A DNA stretch of 60,162 nucleotides from Alkalibacterium sp. 20 (GTDB taxonomy: Bacteria; Bacillota; Bacilli; Lactobacillales; Carnobacteriaceae_A), in assembly GCF_001885615.1 (NCBI RefSeq), contig NZ_LSRN01000013.1:1-60162 (forward strand), given 5' to 3'. The first letter of the stretch is position 1, and every line of letters starts with the position of its first letter. Shown here one piece after another: positions 8,176 through 17,342 of the stretch. The notes below the pieces were generated by a model. The model had not been told where the DNA came from, did not search any database, and saw only the letters and a list, made by a program, of their open reading frames with translations. The position numbers and the translations under genes were made by a program.

Positions 8176-8233
8176 GTAAAGGGCTGACTAGCCCTTTACC
8201 GATGGGGACGTGACGCGAGGGGGCCCCGTCGTT
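8176..8233. other. Two adjacent hairpins, the second GC-rich
   Basis: Arms 8176-8185 and 8190-8199 pair perfectly (GTAAAGGGCT with AGCCCTTTAC, loop GACT). The next bases, CGATGGGG at 8200-8207 and CCCCGTCG further on, can form a second stem around GACGTGACGCGAGG. The GC-rich second stem is striking in an AT-rich plasmid. Terminator, single-strand origin and nick-site roles are all possible; no initiator gene adjoins it. The remaining bases to 8480 show no convincing gene. Confidence 0.55.
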
Positions 8234-8483
8234 CATTTGACTTATACTTGAATATACCGATTGATCCCATAAATATCGCTATTGATTACTTTCAATTAAA
8301 TCCACCGCACAAGAGTGTAGGTTTTGTTAATTGCTGGTTTTAATAGTTGATATTATTACGTTTTAAGTTGGTTCTATGCTCAACAAGAGAAAAGAAATTT
8401 TTATCCGCTAATAAACGATCTTTTTTTAAAAATTATTCCATTCAATCCCAGTAAATAAATCAATTGTAAATTTTAAAAATATA

Positions 8484-8684
8484 TCAAATTCCTGTTTCGT
8501 CTTTTGGCACAGTATCTTTTAATTCGTTTATTTGTTTTGGCGTTAATCTTTTTTTTAAAGCCGAAATAATTGATCCTGTTTCAGTTTGAACAGTTAATAT
8601 ATAGTTCCCTACCTGAGTACTGTCTTCATGCCACACAATTACGGTTCCTTCTTTCTCCTCAAATAAACCATGCTTAATTAGCAT
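8484..8684 (-). CDS. Small conserved-type hypothetical protein
   Basis: A 66-residue protein counted from the ATG at 8684, preferred because GAGGGG sits upstream. It contains GTVIVWHEDSTQVGNYILTVQTETG and a C-terminal helix KKRLTPKQINELKDTV. It lies at the tail of the conjugation region on the same strand. No function recognised. Confidence 0.5.
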   Translation of the reverse strand: MLIKHGLFEEKEGTVIVWHEDSTQVGNYILTVQTETGSIISALKKRLTPKQINELKDTVPKDETGI

Positions 8685-8807
8685 TATGTTTACCCCTCTC
8701 AATTTAAATAAGAATTAATTGATTTGTCCTGACTACTTTAGGATTACCTTCTTTTTCATTAGAATAAACCATTTTTTTATAGATATACCTCACTCACTTC
8801 TGCTTTA

Positions 8808-9251
8808 TTAACCTAAAAATGAAAGCAAATTATTCGTCATATGCAGAAAAACAGGCATTTTAAGAGACTTGCCTGTTTTCATGTACATAAAGCCATAAAC
8901 AAGACTATTAAAAAAATAAGGAAGAAACAGAGTATCCTTATGAACGTATGCAAAGATCAAAGAAGTAAAGAGTATGGCCACTGTGTTGCTGTTTGATAAG
9001 CGTTTAAATAAGTTTTGTATACCCCACCTGAAAATAATTTCCTCGATAAAGGGAACTAAAAAAATTGCTCTTAATAGCTTGAAAGTGGATAGATGAATCA
9101 CAGTCATGTTTTGATTGTTTTGAGAAAATGGATTCAACAGAAAATTGTATAAACTAGTAAACACTATAATACTCACGATACCTGCTAAAAAAAATTTAAA
9201 AAAAGAAAAAGAAAATAAATTAATTTTGTTATTATCTTGTAGTTCCATCAT
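8808..9251 (-). CDS. CPBP-family intramembrane metalloprotease (Abi/CAAX type)
   Basis: 147 residues with several membrane segments. The family motifs are present: EExxxR (Glu70, Glu71, Arg75 in EEIIFRWG), FxxxH (His104 in FAYVHK) and HxxxN (His137). CPBP proteases cleave within membranes; in Gram-positive bacteria many act in bacteriocin immunity or surface-protein processing. This one is shorter than the usual 200 or more, lacking N-terminal helices. It follows topB in the transfer region, so a role in maturing a transfer component or in immunity is possible but unproven. Confidence 0.78.
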   Translation of the reverse strand: MMELQDNNKINLFSFSFFKFFLAGIVSIIVFTSLYNFLLNPFSQNNQNMTVIHLSTFKLLRAIFLVPFIEEIIFRWGIQNLFKRLSNSNTVAILFTSLIFAYVHKDTLFLPYFFNSLVYGFMYMKTGKSLKMPVFLHMTNNLLSFLG

Positions 9252-9276
9252 GTAGTCACAGCCTTATAAAGATAGA

Positions 9277-11406
9277 TTACTTAAATGGTTTAAAAGTCAC
9301 TTTGTTATTACAATCTAGTATTAGAATAGCTTCAAAAGACTTACCACTTTTATTCTTAAACCCTTTTAATTTCTTTGTTTCTTTTTTTGACAGCAAATCT
9401 TTAACCATTGTTTTGGTTATTTTTTTACTGGCCAATTCCTTTTGAATAGTAAACCGACACCCTTCACTATAACCAGAACAGCCGTAAAATTTACCCTTAT
9501 CTACAATGGTTTCCTTACATTTAGGACATAATCCAAAAGAATCTTCTTTTTTAGTGAGTTGACTAATTTCCTGCGTTAGATCACTATTATTTATCGAATC
9601 AGAATTATCTGCAATCGTTTTTCCTATGAACTTCTCAATTGTAGTTAAAAAAGCTTGTTGTGTTCCTTCTCCTGAATTGATTTTCTTTAGATAGGTTTCC
9701 CATTTAGCTGTCATTTCCGGACTACTAAGCAGGGTCCCTTCAACGGATTTACAAAGGATAATTCCTTTCGGATTAACAGTGATTATGTTCTTTTCTACTT
9801 TAATATAGGTTTGTCTTTTTAGGGTTTCCAGTACGTTTGCTCGTGTTGCCTCTGTACCGATCCCTTCTACTTCTTTCATAATCTCTTTTTCGGACTCTGC
9901 TAACTCTTTCCCACTGTTTTTCATAGCTGTAATCAGCGTCCCTTCTGTATAAAGACTAGGAGGTGTAGTTTTACCTTCTTTGGTATTTATAAGTGCTGTA
10001 CAAGGCTCATTTTGAGTAATAAGAGGTAAATTTGAGTTTGCCTTTCGTTTAACACCCGTTTCACTTGTTGCAGCATTCTCTTTTAATAACTTTTCCCACC
10101 CCTCATTGATCATGGTTTTTCCTTTTGCTTTAAAGACAAGTTCTTTTACTAATACTTCTACTGTCGTTTCATCATATTCATTTTGTTCTTCAAACATAGC
10201 AATAGTACGCTTCATAACCGCATTATATATTTTCTTTTCTAAAGGCTTTAAAGCTTTAAGAATGGATTCTGTAGGAATTGTTTTTGTCGGTACAATAGCA
10301 TAATGTTCTTGTACTTTAGAGCCATCTACATAGCGCTTATTTGGCTCTTTCTGCGGTTTTTTAATGGTGTAACCGAGTATTCCCAGATAGTCTTTTAAAC
10401 GATCAGAAAGGTAGTTAAATTCACTATCAGTAATAAATCGGCAATCTGTACGAGGGTAACTTAAAAGTTTCTTCTCATACAACGATTGGACCGTTTTTAG
10501 CGTGTCAGATGGACTGACCTTATATAGTTTATTGATAAATGACTGTAAATCACTTAATGAGAAAAGTTGTGGGGATCTTTTTTTGATTCTTTTTGTTTCT
10601 AATTTTTGAATTAAACCAGTATTTTCAGCTAAAAGCCCCTGTTCATTATAAACTTTTTGAATTTCTTCTTTAGTAGCAAATTTTTTGTTTAGTTTAGCTT
10701 CAAAAGTACCCTTCTCAACGGTCACGTCTGCAAATAATTCATAAAAAGGTTTAGATACAAAATTTTCAACCTCTTGTTGACGTTTATAAATCATATAAAG
10801 CGTAGGCGTTTGGACTCTACCAACCGAAAAAACACCTTCACTGATCCCTTTCTTTTTTAAGTTTAGCGTATAGACTCTTGAAAGGTTAATCCCAACTAAC
10901 CAGTCTGATATTTGTCTGGTTTGAGCTTCAATATAAGAAGGATAGTAGTCTTTTCCATTTTTTAAATTATCAAAGCCTTTTAGAATTTCATCTTTTTCTA
11001 AAGAGTTAATCCATAATCGTTTAGTCGGTTTACTCTCACACCCTGCTTGTTTAATAATCGACCTTGCGATATGTTCTCCCTCTCGATCACTATCTGTTGC
11101 GACTATTATTTCATCTGCTTCTTTTAGTAGTTTCTTTATAATATTGAATTGTTTGTTTTTATCTTTCCCTACTTGAAAAATGTATTTCTGAGGGGTAATA
11201 GGTAAATCGGAGATGCTCCAGTATTTGAAGCTTTTATTGTAGACTTCAGGCGGAGCTAATTCTACCAAATGTCCAAATCCCCAAGTTACTACATAGTCAG
11301 TATCTTTTATCTCAATATAACCGTTTTTTTTCTCTTGTTTCCCCAAAGCATTAGCATAGGCTTGTGCTTGTGAGGGTTTTTCTGCCAATATGACTATTTT
11401 ATTCAT
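9277..11406 (-). CDS. topB: Type IA DNA topoisomerase III (conjugation-associated)
   Basis: 709 residues. The TOPRIM domain starts ILAEKPSQAQAYA and holds ATDSDREGE (residues 103-111) with the metal-binding acids. SVGRVQTPTL precedes the catalytic region LLSYPRTDCRF, with nucleophile Tyr317. The C-terminal part has a four-Cys zinc ribbon-like element (CPKCKE...CSG...CRF) followed by the basic DUF-type tail typical of plasmid TopB. It decatenates or relaxes plasmid DNA, probably during transfer replication. A linker at residues 445-450 (AATSET) is shared with the coupling protein. It lies ~100 bases downstream of the LtrC-like gene. Confidence 0.95.
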   Translation of the reverse strand: MNKIVILAEKPSQAQAYANALGKQEKKNGYIEIKDTDYVVTWGFGHLVELAPPEVYNKSFKYWSISDLPITPQKYIFQVGKDKNKQFNIIKKLLKEADEIIVATDSDREGEHIARSIIKQAGCESKPTKRLWINSLEKDEILKGFDNLKNGKDYYPSYIEAQTRQISDWLVGINLSRVYTLNLKKKGISEGVFSVGRVQTPTLYMIYKRQQEVENFVSKPFYELFADVTVEKGTFEAKLNKKFATKEEIQKVYNEQGLLAENTGLIQKLETKRIKKRSPQLFSLSDLQSFINKLYKVSPSDTLKTVQSLYEKKLLSYPRTDCRFITDSEFNYLSDRLKDYLGILGYTIKKPQKEPNKRYVDGSKVQEHYAIVPTKTIPTESILKALKPLEKKIYNAVMKRTIAMFEEQNEYDETTVEVLVKELVFKAKGKTMINEGWEKLLKENAATSETGVKRKANSNLPLITQNEPCTALINTKEGKTTPPSLYTEGTLITAMKNSGKELAESEKEIMKEVEGIGTEATRANVLETLKRQTYIKVEKNIITVNPKGIILCKSVEGTLLSSPEMTAKWETYLKKINSGEGTQQAFLTTIEKFIGKTIADNSDSINNSDLTQEISQLTKKEDSFGLCPKCKETIVDKGKFYGCSGYSEGCRFTIQKELASKKITKTMVKDLLSKKETKKLKGFKNKSGKSFEAILILDCNNKVTFKPFK

Positions 11407-11505
11407 TATACGATTTCCTTTCCTTTAAAAAGAGAACGAAAGCATAAACTAACGAGGCCTTTTAATAACCTATAGTTTGATTTGAAGTTTATATCTTGTA
11501 TATCT

Positions 11506-13152
11506 TTAACGTTCGTTTCCTATATCTGCTTTTAGATCAGTCGCATTATTTTTCGTTTTTAAATTTATCTCTTCTTTTTCTAAAACATTGATACTGTCTT
11601 TGTACGTTGTATTTGTAATAACATCTTTTCCTTCTGACTGTTTAATGTTATTCGTTTTAACAATAAAAGCAAGTGGACTATTTGCTAGTTCAGGTTCTTT
11701 TTCTATATCAGTTTTTACTCTCTCTTTTAATTCACTTGAAGAAAAACATTCTCCTTTTTTGAAAGAATTAGTAGGTTCAGCAATTTCAATCAAAGGTTCT
11801 TTCAGATTCCCAGATGTACTTAATCCGATTCGATTAGTTGTATATTCCTGCAAGAAGATTTTATTAATGCCATTTCTCAACTCTTCATGTGTTTCTCTAG
11901 GTGGAATATTCTCAGGAATGGTAGGAACTAATACTTCCTCATTATCGTAGTAATTATCGGTATAGTATATTAAATCTAACTCGTATAATTGCTCTAATTC
12001 TCTTTCAGAAAGAACTTTTCTTATTTCCTCTTCTTTGTAATAAGTAAGATCTCCTTCACAATAATGCACGGGTTCTTTTTGTCCTATAGGTTTACCAGTC
12101 AAATTACAATACGTTACCTCATCAGTCTCTTCTGGATAAAGATTAGTCTGATCACTCATTTCACTAGTTCCGTTTTCTAAGCCTAGTTCTTCAATCGTTT
12201 TAGATATTTCCGTAACCATTTCTTTGGAGGTATTACTAACTTCTGAATATATATCAAATAGATTTTCATCTTCTATTTGATTCAAATTATCAGTCCAACT
12301 AGAAATATAAGTGATTGAATGTTCTTCTGTATCAAGACCAAAATGTTTAGCTACAACATACGTTGTCATTTCAGCTTGATACTCTTTTACGTTAGTTGAA
12401 CTTAGTGCGTTATCTTTACTATCAATGTCTTTCCAGTTGTGCATTTTGGAATGTGCTAGTTCATGTATTAATGTGTGCGCATTTTCTGTAGAAGTATTTT
12501 TATCATTAAGAGAAATTCTGTTTTCTAAAGGATAATATTTCCCTTTTGCAAGGTCATCATAGTGTTCAATAGTTACAGGTATTTTCATATCATTATTACA
12601 ATAACCTTGTAATGCTGCATTGAAATTTTCAATATCGTTACCGTTAAACATAAAATCTACATGAGCATTTGGATATATTTTAGGATAATCTTCTTTAGGC
12701 ATATTTGTTTGTGTGACGTCAAAAACATTCATTTGACTAAACGTTCTTTTGGTAAATACGGGTATTTTTTTATCTGCAATCAATTTCTTCTCGTTTGCAT
12801 TAGCTTTACTAACAGATTCTATTTTTTCAGTATCTGGTTTCTTGAAATACTCATAAATGTTTGGACGAAGTATCTGCATAGATTTTTCTCCACGATTGAC
12901 AGCATAGCCTAATTCTTTAAATTTTGGAAAGGTAGCAACGGCTACGGCACCTTCTCTTTGATTCTGAATCAACATGTTATTTCTTGCTGAATACTGATTG
13001 AACTGAGAAATAAAATTTAGATACTCAATGACATTTTCAGGGTTATGTTTAAACGTTTTAATTTTTTCATTAGTTTTTTCGATTAATTTTGTCGCTTTAT
13101 CTTGTGCGGTACTCTTGTCTTTTGAAGTGCCTTTGTATTTTTTATAAGCCAT
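11506..13152 (-). CDS. ArdC/LtrC-like antirestriction protein with zincin motif
   Basis: 548 residues. The N-terminal ~150 residues (FNQYSARNNMLIQNQREG, then VNRGEKSMQILRP) form the ssDNA-binding ArdC_N domain. LIHELAHSKMH (His230, Glu231, His234) is an M78-type HExxH metalloprotease-like site. The acidic C-terminal half is variable. LtrC was described with lactococcal conjugation and ArdC-type proteins protect incoming single strands from restriction; I infer a similar role in new hosts. The start at 13152 directly abuts the stop of the gene before it (13153). Same operon as the relaxase. Confidence 0.85.
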   Translation of the reverse strand: MAYKKYKGTSKDKSTAQDKATKLIEKTNEKIKTFKHNPENVIEYLNFISQFNQYSARNNMLIQNQREGAVAVATFPKFKELGYAVNRGEKSMQILRPNIYEYFKKPDTEKIESVSKANANEKKLIADKKIPVFTKRTFSQMNVFDVTQTNMPKEDYPKIYPNAHVDFMFNGNDIENFNAALQGYCNNDMKIPVTIEHYDDLAKGKYYPLENRISLNDKNTSTENAHTLIHELAHSKMHNWKDIDSKDNALSSTNVKEYQAEMTTYVVAKHFGLDTEEHSITYISSWTDNLNQIEDENLFDIYSEVSNTSKEMVTEISKTIEELGLENGTSEMSDQTNLYPEETDEVTYCNLTGKPIGQKEPVHYCEGDLTYYKEEEIRKVLSERELEQLYELDLIYYTDNYYDNEEVLVPTIPENIPPRETHEELRNGINKIFLQEYTTNRIGLSTSGNLKEPLIEIAEPTNSFKKGECFSSSELKERVKTDIEKEPELANSPLAFIVKTNNIKQSEGKDVITNTTYKDSINVLEKEEINLKTKNNATDLKADIGNER

Positions 13153-13380
13153 TTAGACAACCTCGTTTACTATAGTTCGGTTAACGGGATCTAACTTTAG
13201 CACGGGCGTGTCGATTTCGATATCAGCTTCTGCTTCTTTAAATAACTCAGTTACAAAATGAAAATCTATGTCATTTAATTCTATAGAAACGAACTGATCT
13301 TTTTCTTTGCCTTCAATAATTTTAAATACTGCTGTGTTATTATCTTTAATTTCAAAAGGGATAACAAAAACATTTGTCAT
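13153..13380 (-). CDS. Small acidic transfer-operon protein
   Basis: 75 residues from the ATG at 13380, chosen because GAGGAG precedes it with normal spacing; a longer frame to 13395 would put the start inside that site. Beta-rich sequence (VFVIPFEIKDNNTAVFKIIEG), then an acidic C-terminus. It sits between two tightly packed transfer genes. No known family recognised. Confidence 0.6.
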   Translation of the reverse strand: MTNVFVIPFEIKDNNTAVFKIIEGKEKDQFVSIELNDIDFHFVTELFKEAEADIEIDTPVLKLDPVNRTIVNEVV

Positions 13381-13394
13381 AGGAAAACTCCTCA

Positions 13395-13781
13395 CTATTT
13401 AGTATCGAACGCTTTTTTCACTTGGTTCTTTTCAATATCTCGTTTCACTTTATCTTTTGATTGATTAATTAAGCTGTTATGATCTATATCATTGATTTCT
13501 GAAAGGGATAAAAACTCACCCATGTTTCCATTTAAGTAAAGTAAAGCAGCTAAATCTTTTTTTATAATTGATAGGTCTTTAGATAATAAATCAGATTCTT
13601 TTTTTGTCTTTTTATAGGACGTCGTTTGGACTTCTTTATAAGATGAAATAAGCTGCTCAAACAAATCATTAGTCGTTCGTATACCGTTTTCTTTTATTAA
13701 TTTGTCGATCTCTTTAATGACAGTAGTTGATAACCGATATGTTTTAGCATAGTTTTCTTCTCGTACCATTTTTACAATCAC
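13395..13781 (-). CDS. Putative relaxosome accessory protein
   Basis: 128 residues. The N-terminus (YAKTYRLSTTVIKEIDKLIKENGIRTTNDLFEQLI) reads like a ribbon-helix-helix DNA-binding fold followed by charged helices, in keeping with MobC-type helpers. The GTG at 13781 lies one base after the relaxase stop (13783), close behind GGAAAGG; an ATG four codons in (13769) is an alternative start. Its position next to the relaxase supports a role in DNA processing. Confidence 0.6.
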   Translation of the reverse strand: MIVKMVREENYAKTYRLSTTVIKEIDKLIKENGIRTTNDLFEQLISSYKEVQTTSYKKTKKESDLLSKDLSIIKKDLAALLYLNGNMGEFLSLSEINDIDHNSLINQSKDKVKRDIEKNQVKKAFDTK

Positions 13782-13782
13782 T

Positions 13783-15009
13783 CTACCTTTCCATTTCTTG
13801 ATTTTTGTTTGTTGCTTCTTGTTCTCTTTGCACTATTTTATATTTCATTAAGTCTGTTTGATCTCTCAATTCTGAACCTAAAGCCTCTTTTATTTGTTGT
13901 ATGGATTTTTTTGAAATATATAATTTAGTACTAACTTTATTTGAAACAGTAGTATTTTTATCCTCTCTAATTGGTTTTACTAATTGTTTTACTAATTGCA
14001 GTTCTTTTGTATTTGCTTTCAACTCTTTTAAGTATCTATTTCCTAATCTATAATTTAAATCTTCTTCTTTGTTCTTCGCATAGTCTTTTGAATCTCTATG
14101 TGTCTTTCCATACAAGCTTTTCATGAACTGACTTTCTTGATTAACATAACTCGTGTACATGTTATATTTTGGATTGTTACTTTTGTAATGACTAATAACT
14201 TTTTGTATTTCTTTTTTAGCTTCTGGAGAAATGTTTTTATAATGCCATTCTCTTTTATCTTTTGGAAGTTCCTTTAGTACATTTTTAGATTGTTTTAAGT
14301 AGAAATCATTCTCTTTACTTTTCTTGTTTAGCTTTTCTGAAAGAGTAAATTCAGAATATAAGTCATTTCGTAGAGACGAAATCTTTTCTAATGTCTTATC
14401 CCTATCTGTAAAGGTATTTATAAATGACGATTTCATATGATCCAATGTTAGAGGTTTTCTTACAGCCTTATAACCTAACACTTCTTCCCCATCTTTATTA
14501 GGATATAGTCTTCTTTCCCTTGTGTTATTTTTTTCAACGGTAGCAACATGGACGTGAATATTATCTGTATTTATATGGATAGCAGCACTCCATATTCCTG
14601 AGGATTCCAGTTTCTCTTCTTTAAATAATTGATCCATTGATTTTCTAGTCGCTTCTTGAATTAACTGAACATTAGGATTGTTATGCTCATCTAAAAAATC
14701 ATTTTCTTTTAACCACTTATTATCAAACGAAAAGACATCTTGCCATAATACCGAATCATTCCTTTGCGCTTTATTAAATTCTTCTTGTAACTCTTTTTTT
14801 TCTTTACTATCTAGAAAATCATTGTATTTTGTAAATAAACCTGTGGTCTTATTTGAATCGTCCATATACTCATTAAATTCTTTATACTGTAGGTAATCAT
14901 AATCGCCTTCTTTATAAACAGCATTGCTTCTTGCCATATAATCTACATAACTAGAAAAAGAAACTTTATTAGGTAAAACAAATCGCGATTTCAGAATGAC
15001 TGCGGGCAT
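13783..15009 (-). CDS. MobP2-type relaxase
   Basis: 408 residues. The relaxase starts and finishes transfer by nicking oriT and staying bound to the 5' end of the transferred strand. The histidine triad motif III is HINTDNIHVH (His145, His152, His154). N-terminal Tyr residues (Tyr21, Tyr24) are candidate nucleophiles. The sequence FVLPNKVSFSSYVDYMARSNA matches the MobP2 group found in Lactobacillales plasmids and integrative elements. The C-terminal half is helical and Lys-rich. It lies between two RHH-type accessory genes; the likely oriT is just upstream at 15300-15660. A degenerate copy of motif III lies at about 50140-50235. Confidence 0.9.
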   Translation of the reverse strand: MPAVILKSRFVLPNKVSFSSYVDYMARSNAVYKEGDYDYLQYKEFNEYMDDSNKTTGLFTKYNDFLDSKEKKELQEEFNKAQRNDSVLWQDVFSFDNKWLKENDFLDEHNNPNVQLIQEATRKSMDQLFKEEKLESSGIWSAAIHINTDNIHVHVATVEKNNTRERRLYPNKDGEEVLGYKAVRKPLTLDHMKSSFINTFTDRDKTLEKISSLRNDLYSEFTLSEKLNKKSKENDFYLKQSKNVLKELPKDKREWHYKNISPEAKKEIQKVISHYKSNNPKYNMYTSYVNQESQFMKSLYGKTHRDSKDYAKNKEEDLNYRLGNRYLKELKANTKELQLVKQLVKPIREDKNTTVSNKVSTKLYISKKSIQQIKEALGSELRDQTDLMKYKIVQREQEATNKNQEMER

Positions 15010-15028
15010 ATCTTTAACTCCGTTCTAA

Positions 15029-15289
15029 TTATTCTAATAAGATATTTAACATTTTATTATTGGCTTCAATATATTTTTCTAGTATTTCTGTATTCTTATT
15101 TATTGCAATAGAAACATTGTTCATTGAATCTGTAAATCTCTTCTCACTTTCAAAACTATATTTCTTCTCTATATAATTTTCTAGTATTTCTGTTGTCAAT
15201 TGATTGAGTGAAATGTTTCTGGTCACGGCTTCTTTATCTAGTGCATCTTTTAGACTTTTAGGAACAACTTTGTTATCTATTCGTGCCAC
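15029..15289 (-). CDS. Ribbon-helix-helix (Arc/CopG-type) accessory protein
   Basis: 86 residues. VPKSLKDALDKEAVTRNISLNQLTTEILENYI (residues ~10-41) has the strand-helix-helix pattern of Arc-type DNA-binding proteins; the remainder is an amphipathic coiled coil likely used for oligomerisation. First gene after the putative oriT and ahead of the relaxase, the usual place for a MobC-like protein that also represses its own promoter. The palindromes at 15591-15653 are candidate binding sites. Confidence 0.75.
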   Translation of the reverse strand: MARIDNKVVPKSLKDALDKEAVTRNISLNQLTTEILENYIEKKYSFESEKRFTDSMNNVSIAINKNTEILEKYIEANNKMLNILLE

Positions 15290-15299
15290 AGTTATTCTC

Positions 15300-15560
15300 C
15301 TTTTTTGTTTTTAACATGAGTTTAATTGAATATTTATAGTGCCGTAAAACTAAAATATATCTCGATTTCTAAAACTAAATTATTGACGTAATAGAGGACA
15401 AGAAATAGTAGCTTGTTTTAGTAAGAGCATAAAGAGATTCTGGCGCCAACCGTTTTTGAGCGTTGCTCTAAAACGTTGACGTGTCAGGCTGTGCCTGACG
15501 AATCTGAAATCTTAAATCTGGCGCCAGATTTTAAAAAAAGAGATTTAAATTTCAAATCAA
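15300..15560. other. Candidate origin of transfer (oriT)
   Basis: A non-coding stretch of about 385 bases upstream of the accessory/relaxase genes. It holds several dyads: an imperfect CGTTTTTGAGC/GCTCTAAAACG hairpin at about 15449-15475, GTCAGGC-TGT-GCCTGAC at about 15481-15499, and the 18-bp palindrome centred on TGGCGCCA at 15514-15531; another TGGCGCCA lies near 15440. Position and dyad density are typical of oriT. The nick site cannot be read directly. Confidence 0.5.
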
Positions 15561-15590
15561 AATCCTATATACATCAAGGGTTACAAGCTG

Positions 15591-15653
15591 CTAATGTACA
15601 CAAATGTGTACATTAGTGTACGTATGTGTACATTATGTACACATTATGTGTAC
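15591..15653. promoter_or_regulatory. Cluster of TGTGTACATTA palindromic operators
   Basis: CTAATGTACAC (15591-15601) pairs with GTGTACATTAG (15606-15616), and further TGTGTAC/GTACACA repeats follow to 15653. This looks like an array of binding sites for a dimeric regulator, perhaps the RHH protein encoded 300 bases away. It lies between the upstream transfer genes and the relaxase genes. Confidence 0.6.
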
Positions 15654-15674
15654 GGTTTTAGTAGTTTTCCCAAC

Positions 15675-16586
15675 TTATTGCATGTCTTCTTTTTTTGTTT
15701 GAAGTAATCTGTTTTGTTTGTTAATTTTTTCTATTTTATCGTTTATTTTTTTTGTTTCCGTTCTGTTTTCTATCTTTTTCTCTTCAAAAGAAATGATTTC
15801 CCGTTCTAATCCGGGTATGTTTTCATCTAATTCATAAGGTGTTTCGCTATTTATTTTTTCGATTTCAGTATCTATATCTATGTCGTTATCTGTTAAAGAT
15901 ATAATTTCATCTTCATGTTTTTTTATTATTTCTTCATTTATTTCGATCTCGTATTCAACACTTTCTCTAGCATAATAGAGTTTATCTTCAATTATTAAAT
16001 CATTGTCTACGTCAAAACTTTCTTCTAATCCTCTTACTCTTATATTCATCCCTGCATTACTCATATCAACTGACTCATTCCCAGAATCTTCACTAGATAT
16101 CGTAGTATTTAAATAGGTTCTATCTTCACTTATCGTTGTAGATAATGCCTTAAAGTCTGCTGGAATATTCTTTATAAAGACCACATAATAATTATCGGTT
16201 GCTTTGATTACCTCTGATTCTAGTAAGTAATCCGTATTAGAATAGGGGATCGTTTCAAAATTTAAATTTATATCCTGTAGTTCTGAACGAGACTTGTTAG
16301 TGTAAAAAAAGACTAATTTCACTAAATTGGTTTCATTATTCACCGTTCTACTAACTAGTGTTATGGCATTATTATTCAAATTAATTGGTTGATTAATTGC
16401 ATTTCCCTCTACATTAATACTTGCTTCACTTGTTAGATTTATAAATAAAAACGTACATAAACCGAGAAAATAAAGAAAAAATAGTGAGAAGTATATTTTA
16501 GAGGGATTTCTTTTTAGCGTATCAACAAATCTATTTATTTTTTTCCCAATTTCTGGAATTTCATTATTTTTCACTCCCAAAAACAT
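15675..16586 (-). CDS. Membrane protein of the transfer operon, unknown function
   Basis: 303 residues. One transmembrane segment at about residues 31-51 (FSLFFLYFLGLCTFLFINL), an extracytoplasmic domain of about 150 residues, and a C-terminal charged coiled coil (about 215-303). The ATG at 16586 follows AAAGGAG. It is the last gene of the mating-pair-formation block before the oriT region. I see no family match; a structural role in the channel is plausible. Confidence 0.55.
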   Translation of the reverse strand: MFLGVKNNEIPEIGKKINRFVDTLKRNPSKIYFSLFFLYFLGLCTFLFINLTSEASINVEGNAINQPINLNNNAITLVSRTVNNETNLVKLVFFYTNKSRSELQDINLNFETIPYSNTDYLLESEVIKATDNYYVVFIKNIPADFKALSTTISEDRTYLNTTISSEDSGNESVDMSNAGMNIRVRGLEESFDVDNDLIIEDKLYYARESVEYEIEINEEIIKKHEDEIISLTDNDIDIDTEIEKINSETPYELDENIPGLEREIISFEEKKIENRTETKKINDKIEKINKQNRLLQTKKEDMQ

Positions 16587-16601
16587 CTGCTCCTTTCTTG
16601 A

Positions 16602-17243
16602 TCACTCTATGCTTGTCGGAATAGTAGCACTCGTTATTAACGGATTTCCATCTTGAGATTCTACGTTTAAAATGAAAACATCTTGTCCCAGATCAATTGT
16701 ATTTCCGTCAGTTTCATAACTGCTTTCAGCTAAAGCAATAAATGACTTTTTATTATCCATTGATTCAAAAATTTGTATGGATTTCAACGTGCTTTTTATG
16801 TCTACTTCTAGTTCATCTAACTTATATTGACCATGTAAACTTTCGTATGCTTCTTGTGACATATATGTTTTTATGTCCTCTAATCTTGATATATAAGTGT
16901 CTGTATTATAGTTATATTCCTTTTCAATAAACGTTTTTATTAAAGCGATTGCTTGTGTATTTGTTTCGTTTGCTCCCTCTGTTATCTCTTTCTGTTCCTT
17001 ATTATTTTCAATTGGTTCTGTGCTTGTTTCAGTATTTTCAGTCGCAATCAGAACAACCTTTTCTCTTAGTTCTGTAATTTCTATCTCTTTTTCCTGTACA
17101 TAGTCATGTAACCTTTCTAGCTCCACTTCATTATTTCTTATTTCTGTGGTTTGATTTAATGATCTATAGATTAGAAATACTGATAAAAATGTTGTGAGTA
17201 AAGCGATACTAAAGATTATTTTCATTTGAACTATTTTATCCAT
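16602..17243 (-). CDS. VirB8/TcpC-like transfer protein
   Basis: 213 residues: an N-terminal transmembrane helix (about 8-27), a short coiled coil, an acidic linker, and a C-terminal domain of about 115 residues (ALIKTFIEKEYNYNTDTYISRL...YMSQEAYESL). That pattern of helix plus NTF2-like domain fits VirB8/TcpC scaffold proteins, which sit outside the membrane and connect T4SS parts. The assignment is from pattern and position, not strong identity. Confidence 0.6.
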   Translation of the reverse strand: MDKIVQMKIIFSIALLTTFLSVFLIYRSLNQTTEIRNNEVELERLHDYVQEKEIEITELREKVVLIATENTETSTEPIENNKEQKEITEGANETNTQAIALIKTFIEKEYNYNTDTYISRLEDIKTYMSQEAYESLHGQYKLDELEVDIKSTLKSIQIFESMDNKKSFIALAESSYETDGNTIDLGQDVFILNVESQDGNPLITSATIPTSIE

Positions 17244-17342
17244 TTTCCGACCTCTTTCAGCGCTGTTTTAAATCTCTTTAGTGGTACCTTATCCGTCAAA
17301 CGAACTGAAACGAGCATAGAATCGCTCTTACAAACACTCCTT

